A DNA stretch of 64,000 nt from Photobacterium sp. GJ3 (GTDB lineage: Bacteria; Pseudomonadota; Gammaproteobacteria; Enterobacterales; Vibrionaceae): contig NZ_CP073578.1 in assembly GCF_018199995.1 (NCBI RefSeq), positions 1,240,001 to 1,304,000 on the forward strand, read 5' to 3'. The stretch's first letter is position 1. The number at the start of each line of letters is the position of its first letter. The notes under the pieces were generated by a model. The model was not told where the DNA came from. It saw only the letters and a program-made list of their open reading frames with translations, and did no database searches. Shown in pieces: positions 39,701 through 48,026 of the stretch. A program made the position numbers and the translations under genes.

Positions 39701-42700
39701 GTTATGATCTGAGTGGCCAACTGGTTTCAACCGTGATCACTGAAAATGCAGACATCGATGAATTTGGAAATGTCGGCACAGTCACTGTATCAACAACCGC
39801 AAAGAACCCTGTTAGTTTCGCTGATGAAACGTTCAGTAAAGTAACGCAAAGCAGCTATAAAAATGACACATCGACATGGTATTTGGGCCGCTTAACAACA
39901 TCGTCGGTGATCCATCGGGACCCAAGCGGACAGACTGAAACCAGAACGGCATCTTTCGAATATGATCCTGCAACGGGATTGTTGTCCAAAGAAGTCTCCG
40001 CTGCGGGAAGCTTACTGGCCTTAACGACCACATATACACGGAATGATGAGGGGGTTGTTGAATCCACTCTCGTCAGTGGTGATGCAGGCAATGGCGGTAT
40101 TGCACAAAGACGGTCGACGGTTGAGAAAACTTACAGCGGTGATTTGGTCACGGTTGTGACAACAAATGCAATGGGGCAATCGTCAACTCAAATTATTAAC
40201 CGCTATGAAAATACGGCGACGGTCAAAGACAGCAATGGGCTGGTCGCTGCGACTGATTACGATGAATTTGGCCGGGAAACGAATAAAGAAGTTCTGAAAG
40301 GAACAGCATCGCAACTCAATACTTCCATCCAGTATCTGCCAGTCAATAACTCGCAATGCCATGCGCTGAAACCCAACAATCAGATTGTTTACTGCGTGAT
40401 CACCAAATCAGAAGGAAGCGGTGAAGTCAGGCAGTTCTTTGATCAATTCAAACGTGAGTGGCGTACGGCGAGATTGTCCGTTGGGGGCAAGCGTTGGATT
40501 CTGAAAGATACCTTCTATAACGAAAAAAATCAGATTGTCAGGGTCAGCCGCCCTTATTATCAGGGTGACACTCCCCAATATTCGAATACCACCTATGATG
40601 CACTGGGGCGCCTCCAGTCTGTTTCAGAGCCGGGGCCAGCAGGCAAAGGAGATGTATACGCTTCTTATGTTTATGCGCCGCTCAAAGTCACTGAAACCGA
40701 TGCGCTCGGGCGGAAGAAAACAACCTACAGCAATGCCATGGGTTGGGTTGTTCGCATTGAACAACCGATGTCTGCAAGTGTGGTGAATGAATATAGCCCG
40801 ACTGGAAAGCTGGTGAAAGCAACGGGCGCAGGCGGTGCAACCATCCTGAATACCTACGATGACCTGGGGAATAAGCAAACAACCCAGGATCCCGATTTAG
40901 GCTTCTGGCGATATGAATATGATTCGTTTGGCAATCTGCTGAAACAGACTGATGCGAAAGGGCAAAGCGTTGTGATGCAGTACGATGCGCTGAACCGGAT
41001 GGTGAAGCGTATTGATGAAAAACTCATCGTTGAAAATCAGAAGCCGAAAAGCCAACTGACCGAGAGCAAATGGTATTACGACAGCTATGGGGGTGAAACC
41101 TGGCAGGGAGCACTGATTCGTTCAGAAACACCGGGTTATCTGAAGAAACTCAGTTATACCTCCCTCGGTCAATTGCAGAAAGAAGAGATTTTCACCGCGG
41201 ATCATACGTTCGCGCGTGAGTTTGCCTATGACAGATTTGGTCGTGTGGTGAAAGATATCCGGCCCAATAACTTTACGCTTGAACATGAGTATGATGATGT
41301 GACTGGTGTGATGACGGGCGTGTATGGCGCACCGAGTCAGTTCAGGCTGGATTTCAATCCGACAGAATACAATCAGGTGATTAAGCCACTGCTGGCCGAA
41401 GCGCTGGCCAAAGCATCTGATTACGTCAGTAAGTCAAAAGAGCTTCAGCATCAGGCCGTGACTTACAGCCAGCGACGGGAAGAATACGAGTGGCTCTTGG
41501 ATCAGGTGAATAACATTCGCGGTGGTGATGCTGATATTTATAGTCAGGTGAATCATAAAACGCTCTCGGTCTATCGTGATGCGCAAGGCGATCTGTATCT
41601 GGAAGTGCCGGATAACTTTATTCTGATTCACAATGACGTCAGTATTCCGGTGATCACACCACCGAATTACCATCTTAAACTGGTCGGTGATCAATTAAGT
41701 AAGGTGAGTCTGTCGGACTGGCAAAATAAAATCTCAGGTCTGACGGCCACCGGCGAAACCGCCTTCTTCGGGGATTACAACAACGATGGCCAGTATGATC
41801 TGACCCGGCTTGGAATCAGCAAGTCCATGCCTCAGATTTACGATAGTCTGGTGAGCACATACTTCCAGCGGTTGAATCAGCTGGCCGCTGAAATTCAGCG
41901 CCTTGAATATGTGGAAGCGCATACGCGGATGCAGGCGACCACTTATGCAGCAGCGGCGGCCCAACTCGTGACGCTCACCAAGCAAACGCTGTTGGTGGCT
42001 TCTCGCTATGAAGACATCGGTGAACAGAACCAGATCCAGTATGAGCAATTAACGGATCTGACCGAGCAGCAAATCAAGAAGAACCGGATTTATTACTGGA
42101 AACTGAACAGCTTGGATGCTGAAGGCAGGATTACGGCTGAGACTTACGGTAACGGGCTGCTCAACCAGTATGATTACAATGAAGGGAATGGGCAGTTACA
42201 GAACATTTCTACGCATCAGGGAAGAACGGCGAAACGATTGCTGCACTACCGTTATGATGCGATGGATAACGTTCAGTTGCGGGAAGATGTTATCACCGGG
42301 ATTTCAGAGTCCTATACCTATGATGTTCTCGATCGTTTAAAAACGAATAAAATCGTCGATACGTTGGGTCTGAACCGTGACAATCCGCTGTTCAACAAAA
42401 CCTATCGTGTGGATTATGACGTCAATGGCAACATCAGTTATAAATCTGATGTCGGCCAGTATGCGTATCAGGATAAACAGCATGTGCATGCGGTCACGCA
42501 AGCCGGTGACCAGACTTACACTTATGATCTGAACGGAAATATGCTGGAAGGCGATGGCCGGGTCTTTGAGTGGAGCAGTTTTAATAAGCCGACTCAAATA
42601 ACCCGTGGCGAGCGCTGGGCTGCATTCAGCTATGGCCCGGACAGGGCGCGATATCTGAAAACGAATCACAAAGGGGACAAAACCTGGTATCTCGGTAAAG

Positions 42701-43035
42701 CATACGAACGGGTTGATTACAGCAACGGTGATGTTGAACACAAGCAGTTCATCAATGCGGGCGGTAAGCTGGTCGCGCTGAATATCGATAAGAAAACGAC
42801 GAAAAATGATACGGAAGCATCTGTCGACAGGCAGTTGCGTTACTTCCATAGCGATGCGTTGGGCAGTGCCGATCTGATCACCGACATATGGGGCAATGTG
42901 GTCGACCGACGCAACTTTGATGCCTGGGGCAAAGAGCGGGATTTCGTCTGGGAAACGGACGCCTCTTTTGTCCAGCAGGCTTTAATGACCAATCGGGTTA
43001 TACCGGTCATGAGCAGGTCGATGAGGTCGATCTGA
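36799..43035 (+). CDS. Secreted SpvB/RHS polymorphic toxin core, C-terminus frameshifted
   Basis: 2078 residues. A signal peptide (MYRLLLAMFVLLTPVSHA) is followed by an SpvB/TcdB-like N-terminal region (GELLVDAGSAMYQIPLQLPE, then GGNTPQLTIAYSSQGSGYSS). Residues ~313-640 hold seven FG-GAP/VCBS-like repeats of the form WWxDxNxDGxxDYCR. RHS repeats run from about 960 to 2000 (YDALGRLQSV, YDALNRMVKR, YDRFGRVVKD) and are interrupted near 1510-1750 by alpha-helical, coiled-coil-like sequence. The RHS core YFHSDALGSADLITDIWGN is near 2016. The frame then breaks at a GGG run (42995-42997): the expected RGYTGHEQVDEVDLIHMNGR continues in another frame into the ORF at 43041. An inserted G would restore a protein of about 2455 residues. 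Such proteins encapsulate and deliver a C-terminal toxin. Confidence 0.88.
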   Translation: MYRLLLAMFVLLTPVSHASTVGTLPGELLVDAGSAMYQIPLQLPEGRGGNTPQLTIAYSSQGSGYSSLGPGFSLSGLSVISRCGSTFGTDGFQRSPNYTYEDNFCLDGSRLISVSGQRGKSGSRYKTEIDQYSQITLTGDSLGASSQFIVRTKSGDVLTYQNDSENLVWLLTESTDTTNKNVIRYKYTDRHLIRQMTYDVYSIDFAYQTNTSSLQNGLISKVNGKVKQQYEKLSKVSIAINGKLKNTYHLSYSGSDFRTNTPTRLVSVQYCGANGSCLPKTNFHWNGNSAFSLNRSSSVKVPNWSSGGVSDGAWVDVDGDKQLDYCQKYNKVTTDGLYEFRPKTIDCNLGNGSSFTHTYHYKAASESWWLDVNNDGKTEYCSLSDSHLYCSNFSKGGVTNFSIHIGSWGTDKDRRWWLDFNGDGRVDFCRSDGSLLRCSMNKDGRSFYEKKFNISNWGDIQRTWWTDIDGNGFQDYCRAVSDAGHGGTLRCDLFNGDRIYATKDLHVDDWGYDDRRWWTDINGDGASDYCRAVGDKSGANSRLRCSLGSVGKVNDLKTGFEVSGLDWGYSDKRWWVDFNKDGKQDYCRAVGGKPYTMLCTSMSGSNTWSNYSFVISDWGYTSKNWIVDINSDGNIEYCGHVGKTSGLNSSIACHSNTTIKPSPVLFTGATNGLGHHSSVVFTTLFDSQTYHKDAQYPGDTRQLNYKFPQLNAYGPMYIVKQLKSENGAGTNQFNTYDFTYGTASYHLLGHGFSGFAWIQQKEKNGNKITRVRETYYNNEFPLNGTVKESREYFGHKSVLLNQSQNTFHQGVTLTSSHVEQQVAETVSLSPIFGKVETLSTAETNRYEFYQANGKNYLKTPDRFIPIHSDVVIPVVIPSHEFYLFDKGGVYSYDENGNPIHLATVKSLSSAEIEAVRPQLQGKSSVIYEISKEGTVSNGHPYQLLTKTVNKVTTARVYQVEQNKTTEKSYDLSGQLVSTVITENADIDEFGNVGTVTVSTTAKNPVSFADETFSKVTQSSYKNDTSTWYLGRLTTSSVIHRDPSGQTETRTASFEYDPATGLLSKEVSAAGSLLALTTTYTRNDEGVVESTLVSGDAGNGGIAQRRSTVEKTYSGDLVTVVTTNAMGQSSTQIINRYENTATVKDSNGLVAATDYDEFGRETNKEVLKGTASQLNTSIQYLPVNNSQCHALKPNNQIVYCVITKSEGSGEVRQFFDQFKREWRTARLSVGGKRWILKDTFYNEKNQIVRVSRPYYQGDTPQYSNTTYDALGRLQSVSEPGPAGKGDVYASYVYAPLKVTETDALGRKKTTYSNAMGWVVRIEQPMSASVVNEYSPTGKLVKATGAGGATILNTYDDLGNKQTTQDPDLGFWRYEYDSFGNLLKQTDAKGQSVVMQYDALNRMVKRIDEKLIVENQKPKSQLTESKWYYDSYGGETWQGALIRSETPGYLKKLSYTSLGQLQKEEIFTADHTFAREFAYDRFGRVVKDIRPNNFTLEHEYDDVTGVMTGVYGAPSQFRLDFNPTEYNQVIKPLLAEALAKASDYVSKSKELQHQAVTYSQRREEYEWLLDQVNNIRGGDADIYSQVNHKTLSVYRDAQGDLYLEVPDNFILIHNDVSIPVITPPNYHLKLVGDQLSKVSLSDWQNKISGLTATGETAFFGDYNNDGQYDLTRLGISKSMPQIYDSLVSTYFQRLNQLAAEIQRLEYVEAHTRMQATTYAAAAAQLVTLTKQTLLVASRYEDIGEQNQIQYEQLTDLTEQQIKKNRIYYWKLNSLDAEGRITAETYGNGLLNQYDYNEGNGQLQNISTHQGRTAKRLLHYRYDAMDNVQLREDVITGISESYTYDVLDRLKTNKIVDTLGLNRDNPLFNKTYRVDYDVNGNISYKSDVGQYAYQDKQHVHAVTQAGDQTYTYDLNGNMLEGDGRVFEWSSFNKPTQITRGERWAAFSYGPDRARYLKTNHKGDKTWYLGKAYERVDYSNGDVEHKQFINAGGKLVALNIDKKTTKNDTEASVDRQLRYFHSDALGSADLITDIWGNVVDRRNFDAWGKERDFVWETDASFVQQALMTNRVIPVMSRSMRSI

Positions 43036-43040
43036 TTCAC

Positions 43041-44168
43041 ATGAATGGTCGGATGTATGATGCAACACTGGGCCGCTTTGTCAGCGCAGACACCTTCATT
43101 CAGGCACCAGACAATAGCCAGTCGTTCAACCGCTATAGTTATGTGCTGAATAACCCGATGAAGTACAACGACCCGAGTGGCCATTTCTTTAAGAAGCTGT
43201 TTAAGTCGATAAAGAAACATTGGAGAACAGTTGCTGCGATTGCAATTGCAGTCGTTGCGCCTTACGCGGCAGCATATATGTTAACCGTTGGATCGATTGC
43301 TGCAGCAGGTGGTTGGGCTGCTGCAATCGGTGCACTTTCTGCGGGGCAATTGGCCGCTGTTGGATTTGTCGCTGGCGCGATTGGTGGAGCGATTACCGGC
43401 CGATCCTTTAAGTCTGCATTACTTGGTGGTATCGCTGGTGCTGCTTTTGGAGCGATGCATGCCTGGAACCCGATGGGTTCAGAAATGGCTTTAAAGGCAA
43501 TTGCTCACGGCGTAGCTGGTGGTTTTAGTTCAGTTATGCAAGGTGGTCAGTTTGGTGATGGATTCATTTCTGCATTTTCAACTCAAGCATTCACGTTGGC
43601 TGGTGGATTTGAAGCACTTGGGGCAACAGGCAGTCAGCGATTAGGGCAGAAATTGTATAATGCCATGATCAGTGCGGTTGTTGGTGGAACTGTCTCTTCT
43701 CTCTCAGGCGGAAAATTTGAGAATGGCGCAGTCAGTGGCGCATTTTCGAGGATGTTGAATGATACGATTCAAGATAAACTAGGTGTTGCTAAGTATAGTC
43801 GGGTCGTTGAGAAACAGGTTTTTAAAGATGGTATGCCAGTTCAAGAAGTTAGGCCAGTTAAAACTGGGTGGGTCGCTATTGAAGGTGCAAATGACTTTTT
43901 AGCTAAGGTAATAGGCAAAAACTTGAATGTTGAGTTAAGCGTTTTAGAGCAACAGAGCAAGGTCTTCAATCTTTATGAAGAAAATGTTTATTATGAAACG
44001 TATGGTTTAAAAGATGGAAAGTTACTTGAGATTTCTGACTTACAGCCAACAAATAATTTCCGATGGAGACCTACTGGCCAGGTGATTCAATCCAAGATTA
44101 TAGATTTTAGGATTTGTCCTCTGAACTGTACTGTGATTAATTTAAGGGGAGCTCTAGGGCATGAATAA
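43041..44168 (+). CDS. RHS core end plus hydrophobic linker and toxin tip 1
   Basis: 375 residues, the continuation of the 36799 gene after the frameshift; it should be read as one protein with it. It starts MNGRMYDATLGRFVSADTFI and SYVLNNPMKYNDPSGHFF, which is the end of the RHS core, then a long Gly/Ala-rich hydrophobic stretch (residues ~60-210), then the conserved pre-toxin linker LSGGKFENGAVSGAFSR. The last ~120 residues (from MLNDTIQDKLGVAKYS) are the variable toxin tip, of no family I recognise. The stop overlaps the next gene by 8 bp, as expected for a toxin followed by its immunity gene. Confidence 0.85.
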   Translation: MNGRMYDATLGRFVSADTFIQAPDNSQSFNRYSYVLNNPMKYNDPSGHFFKKLFKSIKKHWRTVAAIAIAVVAPYAAAYMLTVGSIAAAGGWAAAIGALSAGQLAAVGFVAGAIGGAITGRSFKSALLGGIAGAAFGAMHAWNPMGSEMALKAIAHGVAGGFSSVMQGGQFGDGFISAFSTQAFTLAGGFEALGATGSQRLGQKLYNAMISAVVGGTVSSLSGGKFENGAVSGAFSRMLNDTIQDKLGVAKYSRVVEKQVFKDGMPVQEVRPVKTGWVAIEGANDFLAKVIGKNLNVELSVLEQQSKVFNLYEENVYYETYGLKDGKLLEISDLQPTNNFRWRPTGQVIQSKIIDFRICPLNCTVINLRGALGHE

Positions 44169-44520
44169 ACATATTTATTTTGTGTTATTTTCACTGTTTG
44201 TTTTATGTGTGGCAGAAGCAGGAACAAGATATGTCTATAGATTTATTTCAAGTAATTCAGAGTACTCTGTTTTATTTGAGAAATTTAATGAAGACTATAT
44301 GCTAACAGAGGAAGAGGTAGAGTTACTTGATCAGGCTCTAAGAAGAGAGAGTGAATCAAATGCATATAGACTAAGTAGCTCGTTTTTTATTCAATCTATC
44401 TTAAAATCAATTTCTTTTTTAGTGAATTTGTTTTTTATAATATATCTTCTTTTTTTGAGAGAGTTTAAGTTTTCATTTGGATTGTTTATGTTCAATTTAT
44501 TTTACTGGTTGGTAGTTTGA
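44161..44520 (+). CDS. Predicted membrane immunity protein 1
   Basis: 119 residues, AT-rich, with an N-terminal membrane segment (IYFVLFSLFVLCVAEA) and two more near the C-terminus (ISFLVNLFFIIYLLFL and FGLFMFNLFYWLVV). The start overlaps the toxin stop by 8 bp. Immunity function is inferred from position directly after the toxin tip and from coupling; the membrane location suggests that the toxin acts in or at the cell envelope. Confidence 0.65.
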   Translation: MNKHIYFVLFSLFVLCVAEAGTRYVYRFISSNSEYSVLFEKFNEDYMLTEEEVELLDQALRRESESNAYRLSSSFFIQSILKSISFLVNLFFIIYLLFLREFKFSFGLFMFNLFYWLVV

Positions 44521-44725
44521 CTGTCACTTCTCAACCAGTGCCTATGGCGATTGTTAAGCGTTTTTTTGGGGACGATGTGTCATTTATAGTGGTTCTGTGA
44601 TTATAAATGGCTATGATGATATTTTGGTTGTGAAAAAATTAATGCCATATTTTTTGGTGTCTAGCGGAAATGAAAAAATTTACTCATATAAGTCGTGGTG
44701 TTCAATGGGGGCAGATACAATTTAA
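44517..44725 (+). pseudogene. Decayed small reading frame after immunity 1
   Basis: A TTG overlapping the previous stop opens a frame (AIVKRFFGDDVSF) that ends early; the next frame continues as IYSGSVIINGYDDILVVKKL then ends at 44725 (GADTI stop). It looks like a small protein broken by a 1-base change, perhaps a second immunity gene. Not recognised. Confidence 0.35.
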
Positions 44726-44778
44726 AAAGAGAGCTTAGCTGACCGATATAATGATAATTGGAGGGGAGTGATTTTTTT

Positions 44779-45017
44779 GGAAACGGATGCCTCTTTTGTC
44801 CAGCAGGCTTTAATGACCAATCGAGGTTATACCGGTCATGAGCAGGTCGATGAGCTCGATCTGATGAACATTCTGAAAATAAAAGATACTATCGTTCACC
44901 TGATGACTGGCTACTCGTTTGGAGCCTAATGGTCATTTGAATACGAAGATTGAGTTGAAATTGATATCTCCTAGATGTTTCGGAATTTGCGGAGGTTCTG
45001 GAGTTAAAGCATGGTAA
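44779..45017 (+). pseudogene. Orphan RHS-end/toxin remnant 2
   Basis: Bases 44779-44865 match the RHS gene at 42951-43036 almost exactly but keep the base missing there (AATCGAGGTTAT against AATCGGGTTAT), and encode SFVQQALMTNRGYTGHEQVD. After LDLMN the sequence diverges into about 150 bp of decayed toxin. In one frame it ends GICGGSGVKAW and a stop that overlaps the ATG of the next gene, the same W-stop/ATG coupling as at 49631. Confidence 0.7.
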
Positions 45018-45295
45018 CTTTCTTGATTATATTGGGTTTTATTTTTATTGTGGTGCTCGCTTTTAGAGGCGTTATATTGGCCAATATGCTTCAGTATCAG
45101 CTTGGCTTAAGGAAAGGGGGGCTCGAAGTTTACTATATCGTCCAGGTTGAAGCTTTTACACCAGGAGATTCAATATTTAACTTGGATGATGATAATAAAG
45201 TTTCGTTATATAAGTCGTGTGTAAATAATATCAGGCATATGTATTTTACAATATTTATATCAGTAATTTTAATATTTGTTCATGAACTTACTTAA
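45011..45295 (+). CDS. Predicted membrane immunity protein 2
   Basis: 94 residues with two hydrophobic segments (VTFLIILGFIFIVVLAF and MYFTIFISVILIFVHEL). It follows the remnant toxin 2 with an overlapping start. Its frame is intact although its toxin partner is decayed, as is usual for retained orphan immunity genes. No family recognised. Confidence 0.6.
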   Translation: MVTFLIILGFIFIVVLAFRGVILANMLQYQLGLRKGGLEVYYIVQVEAFTPGDSIFNLDDDNKVSLYKSCVNNIRHMYFTIFISVILIFVHELT

Positions 45296-45304
45296 ACTGT
45301 CAGG

Positions 45305-45916
45305 TTGATGATGACGCGTGTAGCAGCAGTTCTTGACTGGACTGGTTCTGTGTTAAGTGGCGGGAAATTTGAGAACGGTGCTGTGTCAGGTGCGTTTTCG
45401 AGGTTGTTTAATGATGAGAGTCATCGTGAGCAAGAGGAGCAATCTATTGACGAATATATGCGAGAGAAGTTTGGGAAACTTGGAATTACGGATGAAGAGA
45501 GAGCTTTTGCTAAAGCTGATGACAGAAAAGCTTTTTGGACCTCACGTATGGAACGAGGTGACCCAATCGCAGCAGTCGCCCTTGGTATTGTTAATAATGA
45601 ATCATTTGTGGGGTATAAATATGTTGGTGGGCGCTTGGCTAATATGTTTACGGGTCTAAAGGGAGAGGCACTTAATACATTAGGTGTTGACTTAATGGAG
45701 GCTCATATAAATTCTGTTGATTATGACTTTAATAATCACATTGGTATTCCTGGATTATTGAGTCCAACTCAAGCGGCAAATTATCACCATGAAGTATTTA
45801 TCAACCATGGATTGTCGTCATGGCAATTTGGAGGAACACTCTTAAATACATCTCCAAATTTAATGAGAGCAATATGGTGTTCAGGCTGTGACTATGTCGG
45901 GGATAGAATTAGATGA
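45305..45916 (+). CDS. Orphan RHS toxin tip 3
   Basis: 203 residues. The first ~35 residues are the shared pre-toxin linker (LSGGKFENGAVSGAFSRLFN, as at 43706 and 49069), so this is a displaced C-terminal tip without its own RHS core or secretion signal. The variable domain (SIDEYMREKFGKLGITDEER to GCDYVGDRIR) contains HINSVDYDFNNHIGIPGLL and YHHEVFINHGLSSWQFGG, with several conserved-looking His/Asp/Asn that may be catalytic; I do not recognise the family. Without transfer onto the main RHS gene it should not be exported. Stop and next start overlap (ATGA). Confidence 0.7.
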   Translation: MMMTRVAAVLDWTGSVLSGGKFENGAVSGAFSRLFNDESHREQEEQSIDEYMREKFGKLGITDEERAFAKADDRKAFWTSRMERGDPIAAVALGIVNNESFVGYKYVGGRLANMFTGLKGEALNTLGVDLMEAHINSVDYDFNNHIGIPGLLSPTQAANYHHEVFINHGLSSWQFGGTLLNTSPNLMRAIWCSGCDYVGDRIR

Positions 45917-46587
45917 TAAGAAAAAAGTTAGTCGTTTTTTTGGTTTTTTTTGGACTTTTTTTGAGCCTCATGACTTGCGATGATAGGCAATATTCATTCA
46001 CATTAGGTGGCTTTTCTTACAAAATACCATCTGATTATTTAGTGATACCACCACCTTATTTGGATGGTCGAAGCCTTGACAGTGATATTGGAATGGTTGC
46101 GTTGTCTTTTAATCGTGATGAAGTTTTTCGGGAGTATTTAGGTGCAAATTCTTGGCTTCCTAAAAGCTCTATTTTGGCAATTTTGTATTCACGGGAAGGT
46201 ACAAAACTGACCGGGTTTTCACCTTCCTTTTCACAACTTGTAGACTTTTCGGTTGAAGGTAAGCAAGTTGTAGAGTTTGATACACTCTATCGAGTGTTCA
46301 AAGGTGATGAACGTACAGGTTGGCAGACAATTCCTAAGTTCGAAGCCAGTGTTGTCAATGGTGAAATCAAGGCAAAGTGGATGGCTGACTGTTTTCCTAT
46401 GGGGGGAATGAAAGGGAGAAAAAAAAGTCGAGAATCCATAGATATTCCTACATCATGTAGTATAAATATTGAATACAAAAATGTGATTTTGAATCTGAAA
46501 ACTTCTGAAAAAAACTTAGTAAATCATGTAGATGAAATTTTGAGATTGGTAATTAATAAAATAGATTCATGGATAGTTCGGCCTTAA
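45913..46587 (+). CDS. Predicted immunity protein 3 (exported)
   Basis: 224 residues with an N-terminal hydrophobic signal (KKLVVFLVFFGLFLSLMTC); the Cys could be a lipobox residue but the -1 Thr is unusual. The mature part is probably periplasmic, beginning YSFTLGGFSYKIPSDYLVIP, and resembles Tai4/Tle-immunity-like folds only in a general way. The ATGA overlap with toxin tip 3 supports a toxin-immunity pair whose toxin acts in the periplasm. Confidence 0.65.
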   Translation: MIRKKLVVFLVFFGLFLSLMTCDDRQYSFTLGGFSYKIPSDYLVIPPPYLDGRSLDSDIGMVALSFNRDEVFREYLGANSWLPKSSILAILYSREGTKLTGFSPSFSQLVDFSVEGKQVVEFDTLYRVFKGDERTGWQTIPKFEASVVNGEIKAKWMADCFPMGGMKGRKKSRESIDIPTSCSINIEYKNVILNLKTSEKNLVNHVDEILRLVINKIDSWIVRP

Positions 46588-46688
46588 AGTTTAAATGTTC
46601 TCTGTAGGGGGCTGTCTTGACTTTAAATGGGTCGAAGTACAAGTTGAGTTGTAGGACAGGTACCGTTCATACAGGCATTCACTTGTAT

Positions 46689-46769
46689 GCTCTTTCTGGG
46701 GATAAATTTGAGAATGTGGCAGTTAGTGGTGGATATTCGAGGCTATTGAATGGTGCGGTCAAAAGATAA
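46689..46769 (+). pseudogene. Remnant of the pre-toxin linker
   Basis: 27 codons reading ALSGDKFENVAVSGGYSRLL then NGAVKR and stop, a diverged copy of the LSGGKFENGAVSGAFSRLLN linker. It marks the start of a fourth, mostly deleted cassette. Confidence 0.6.
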
Positions 46770-46819
46770 ACAAGCAGAATAAAATTCACACAATCGGTTG
46801 ATGGGGATTACCATAGATA

Positions 46820-47059
46820 TTGTGTCAGTCAATTTATCACTCGGAGAATATTGTGGAAAGGACAAGTGTTAATATTACGCATAAAGGTCATGATTTTCAC
46901 CCTGGTGATGTAACATATCAAGTTCATTTTGAGAAAGATAACTTATATTTTGATTTGATTGGAACAGGTAATGGTAGTGTACCATCTATAAAAAACTGGA
47001 TAGGAATTCAGCTGTTTGTTCCTGGTGTTCAAGATGCAGTTAATAGGTTTGGACGATAA
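46820..47059 (+). CDS. Toxin tip fragment 4
   Basis: 79 codons; the C-terminal part (THKGHDFHPGDVTYQVHFEK to GVQDAVNRFGR) looks like the end of a toxin domain. No linker is attached in frame, so it is probably a remnant. Its TAA overlaps the ATG of the next gene (TAATG), again the toxin-immunity arrangement. The true start is uncertain; a GTG at 46853 is an alternative. Confidence 0.45.
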   Translation: MCQSIYHSENIVERTSVNITHKGHDFHPGDVTYQVHFEKDNLYFDLIGTGNGSVPSIKNWIGIQLFVPGVQDAVNRFGR

Positions 47060-47463
47060 TGGTTAACAAATTTTTAGTTATTCTTTTTTTTGTTGTTCAG
47101 TGTGTCTCCTGCCATTCTGAGGACATTCAACCATACAAAACATATATGGTTGAATATAATAATGTTAATAATGGCAAGGTTGAAAGTGTAATAAATGAGT
47201 TTTCAGTAAGAAATAACTTGTATTTATACAGGAAAGATGAAAGTAGCATGCAATATTTGAGCCTAGGTGAGCCTGCTTTTTTTAACGCTTTGTATTATCA
47301 GGATGATCCAGTTATTGTTATTACAAATGTTGGTGTTTCTGGAGAGTTGGTTATTACAGTTACAGATTATAAGAAGTTACCAGTTTCTACTTTGGATGGC
47401 TTGGCAACAGATTTGATAAGTATACTGGAAAATACTTTGAGCGTTGAAATCTATGAGCGTTGA
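47059..47463 (+). CDS. Predicted lipoprotein immunity 4
   Basis: 134 residues with a signal peptide ending in a lipobox-like VSC (KFLVILFFVVQCVSCHSED). The mature part is a small, mixed alpha/beta domain with no known family. It is coupled to toxin fragment 4 by a 1-bp overlap, so an envelope-anchored immunity role is inferred. Confidence 0.6.
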   Translation: MVNKFLVILFFVVQCVSCHSEDIQPYKTYMVEYNNVNNGKVESVINEFSVRNNLYLYRKDESSMQYLSLGEPAFFNALYYQDDPVIVITNVGVSGELVITVTDYKKLPVSTLDGLATDLISILENTLSVEIYER

Positions 47464-47564
47464 TTCATCTACTTTTCTAAATAGCTTATGACAATATGTA
47501 TAAATTGTGGATAGGATGTATTCAAGTTATTGATTAGGTATTACCGTGAAATGCTAACGCCGGT

Positions 47565-47586
47565 GTTGTAAGGACAGACATTCGAA
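47565..47586 (+). repeat. Cassette boundary motif, copy A
   Basis: Begins GTTGTAAGGACAGACATTC. It lies after immunity 4 and before toxin remnant 5. A 22-bp match with three differences is at 48430, also after an immunity gene; a shorter relative (GTTGTAGGACAG) is at 46648. Confidence 0.5.
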
Positions 47587-47649
47587 TCAATCGGTAATGA
47601 ATTGTGAGGAAGACACAATTCATAGTGGATTTTATTTGACCGTCTGATT

Positions 47650-48026
47650 ATGGAAGGTTAGGCCATATTGTTGGAGAAGTTGGTTACGTCTTTGGATTGT
47701 TCGATGTTCGTCCAAGTATCACTGTCGGCAACAAGGCTATTCAGTTCATAGATAATCCTTTCACCCTGTCCAATACTACAATTACACTGGGAATACCATT
47801 TATTATGGCAGAGGTACTGGGCCGTCAAAGTATCGTTCGTATGGGGATTACAGTGTTCAATTTGGATTACACAAAAAAGCGCATACGTATCCATATCAGG
47901 CACTAGGGCCGTTATTTTTACCGACATATTTTATTGGAGGGGAAATATCTGGTCCGGCAGGAAATCCCTTTGAGAATGCAGCCATAAAATTATGGCAGGG
48001 GGAACGGAGGTTGGTGGCCATGGTAA
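47650..48026 (+). pseudogene. Toxin tip remnant 5 (HxxxQ-GPL type), two frameshifts
   Basis: Related to tip 6 at 49246: GRLGHIVGEVGYVFGL and SITVGNKAIQFIDNPFTL match GGLGHLIGEVGQFFGL and SISFDNNAIQFENNPLML. A one-base loss near 47841 and an extra A in the AAAA at 47986-47989 break the frame; corrected, it continues KKAHTYPYQALGPLFLPTYF and ends NYGRGNGGWWPW. The HTxxYQxxGPLxLP pattern recalls metallopeptidase-like RHS toxin tips in which a His-rich motif is followed by Q and GPLY. Its stop overlaps the immunity start (ATGGTAA). Confidence 0.6.
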
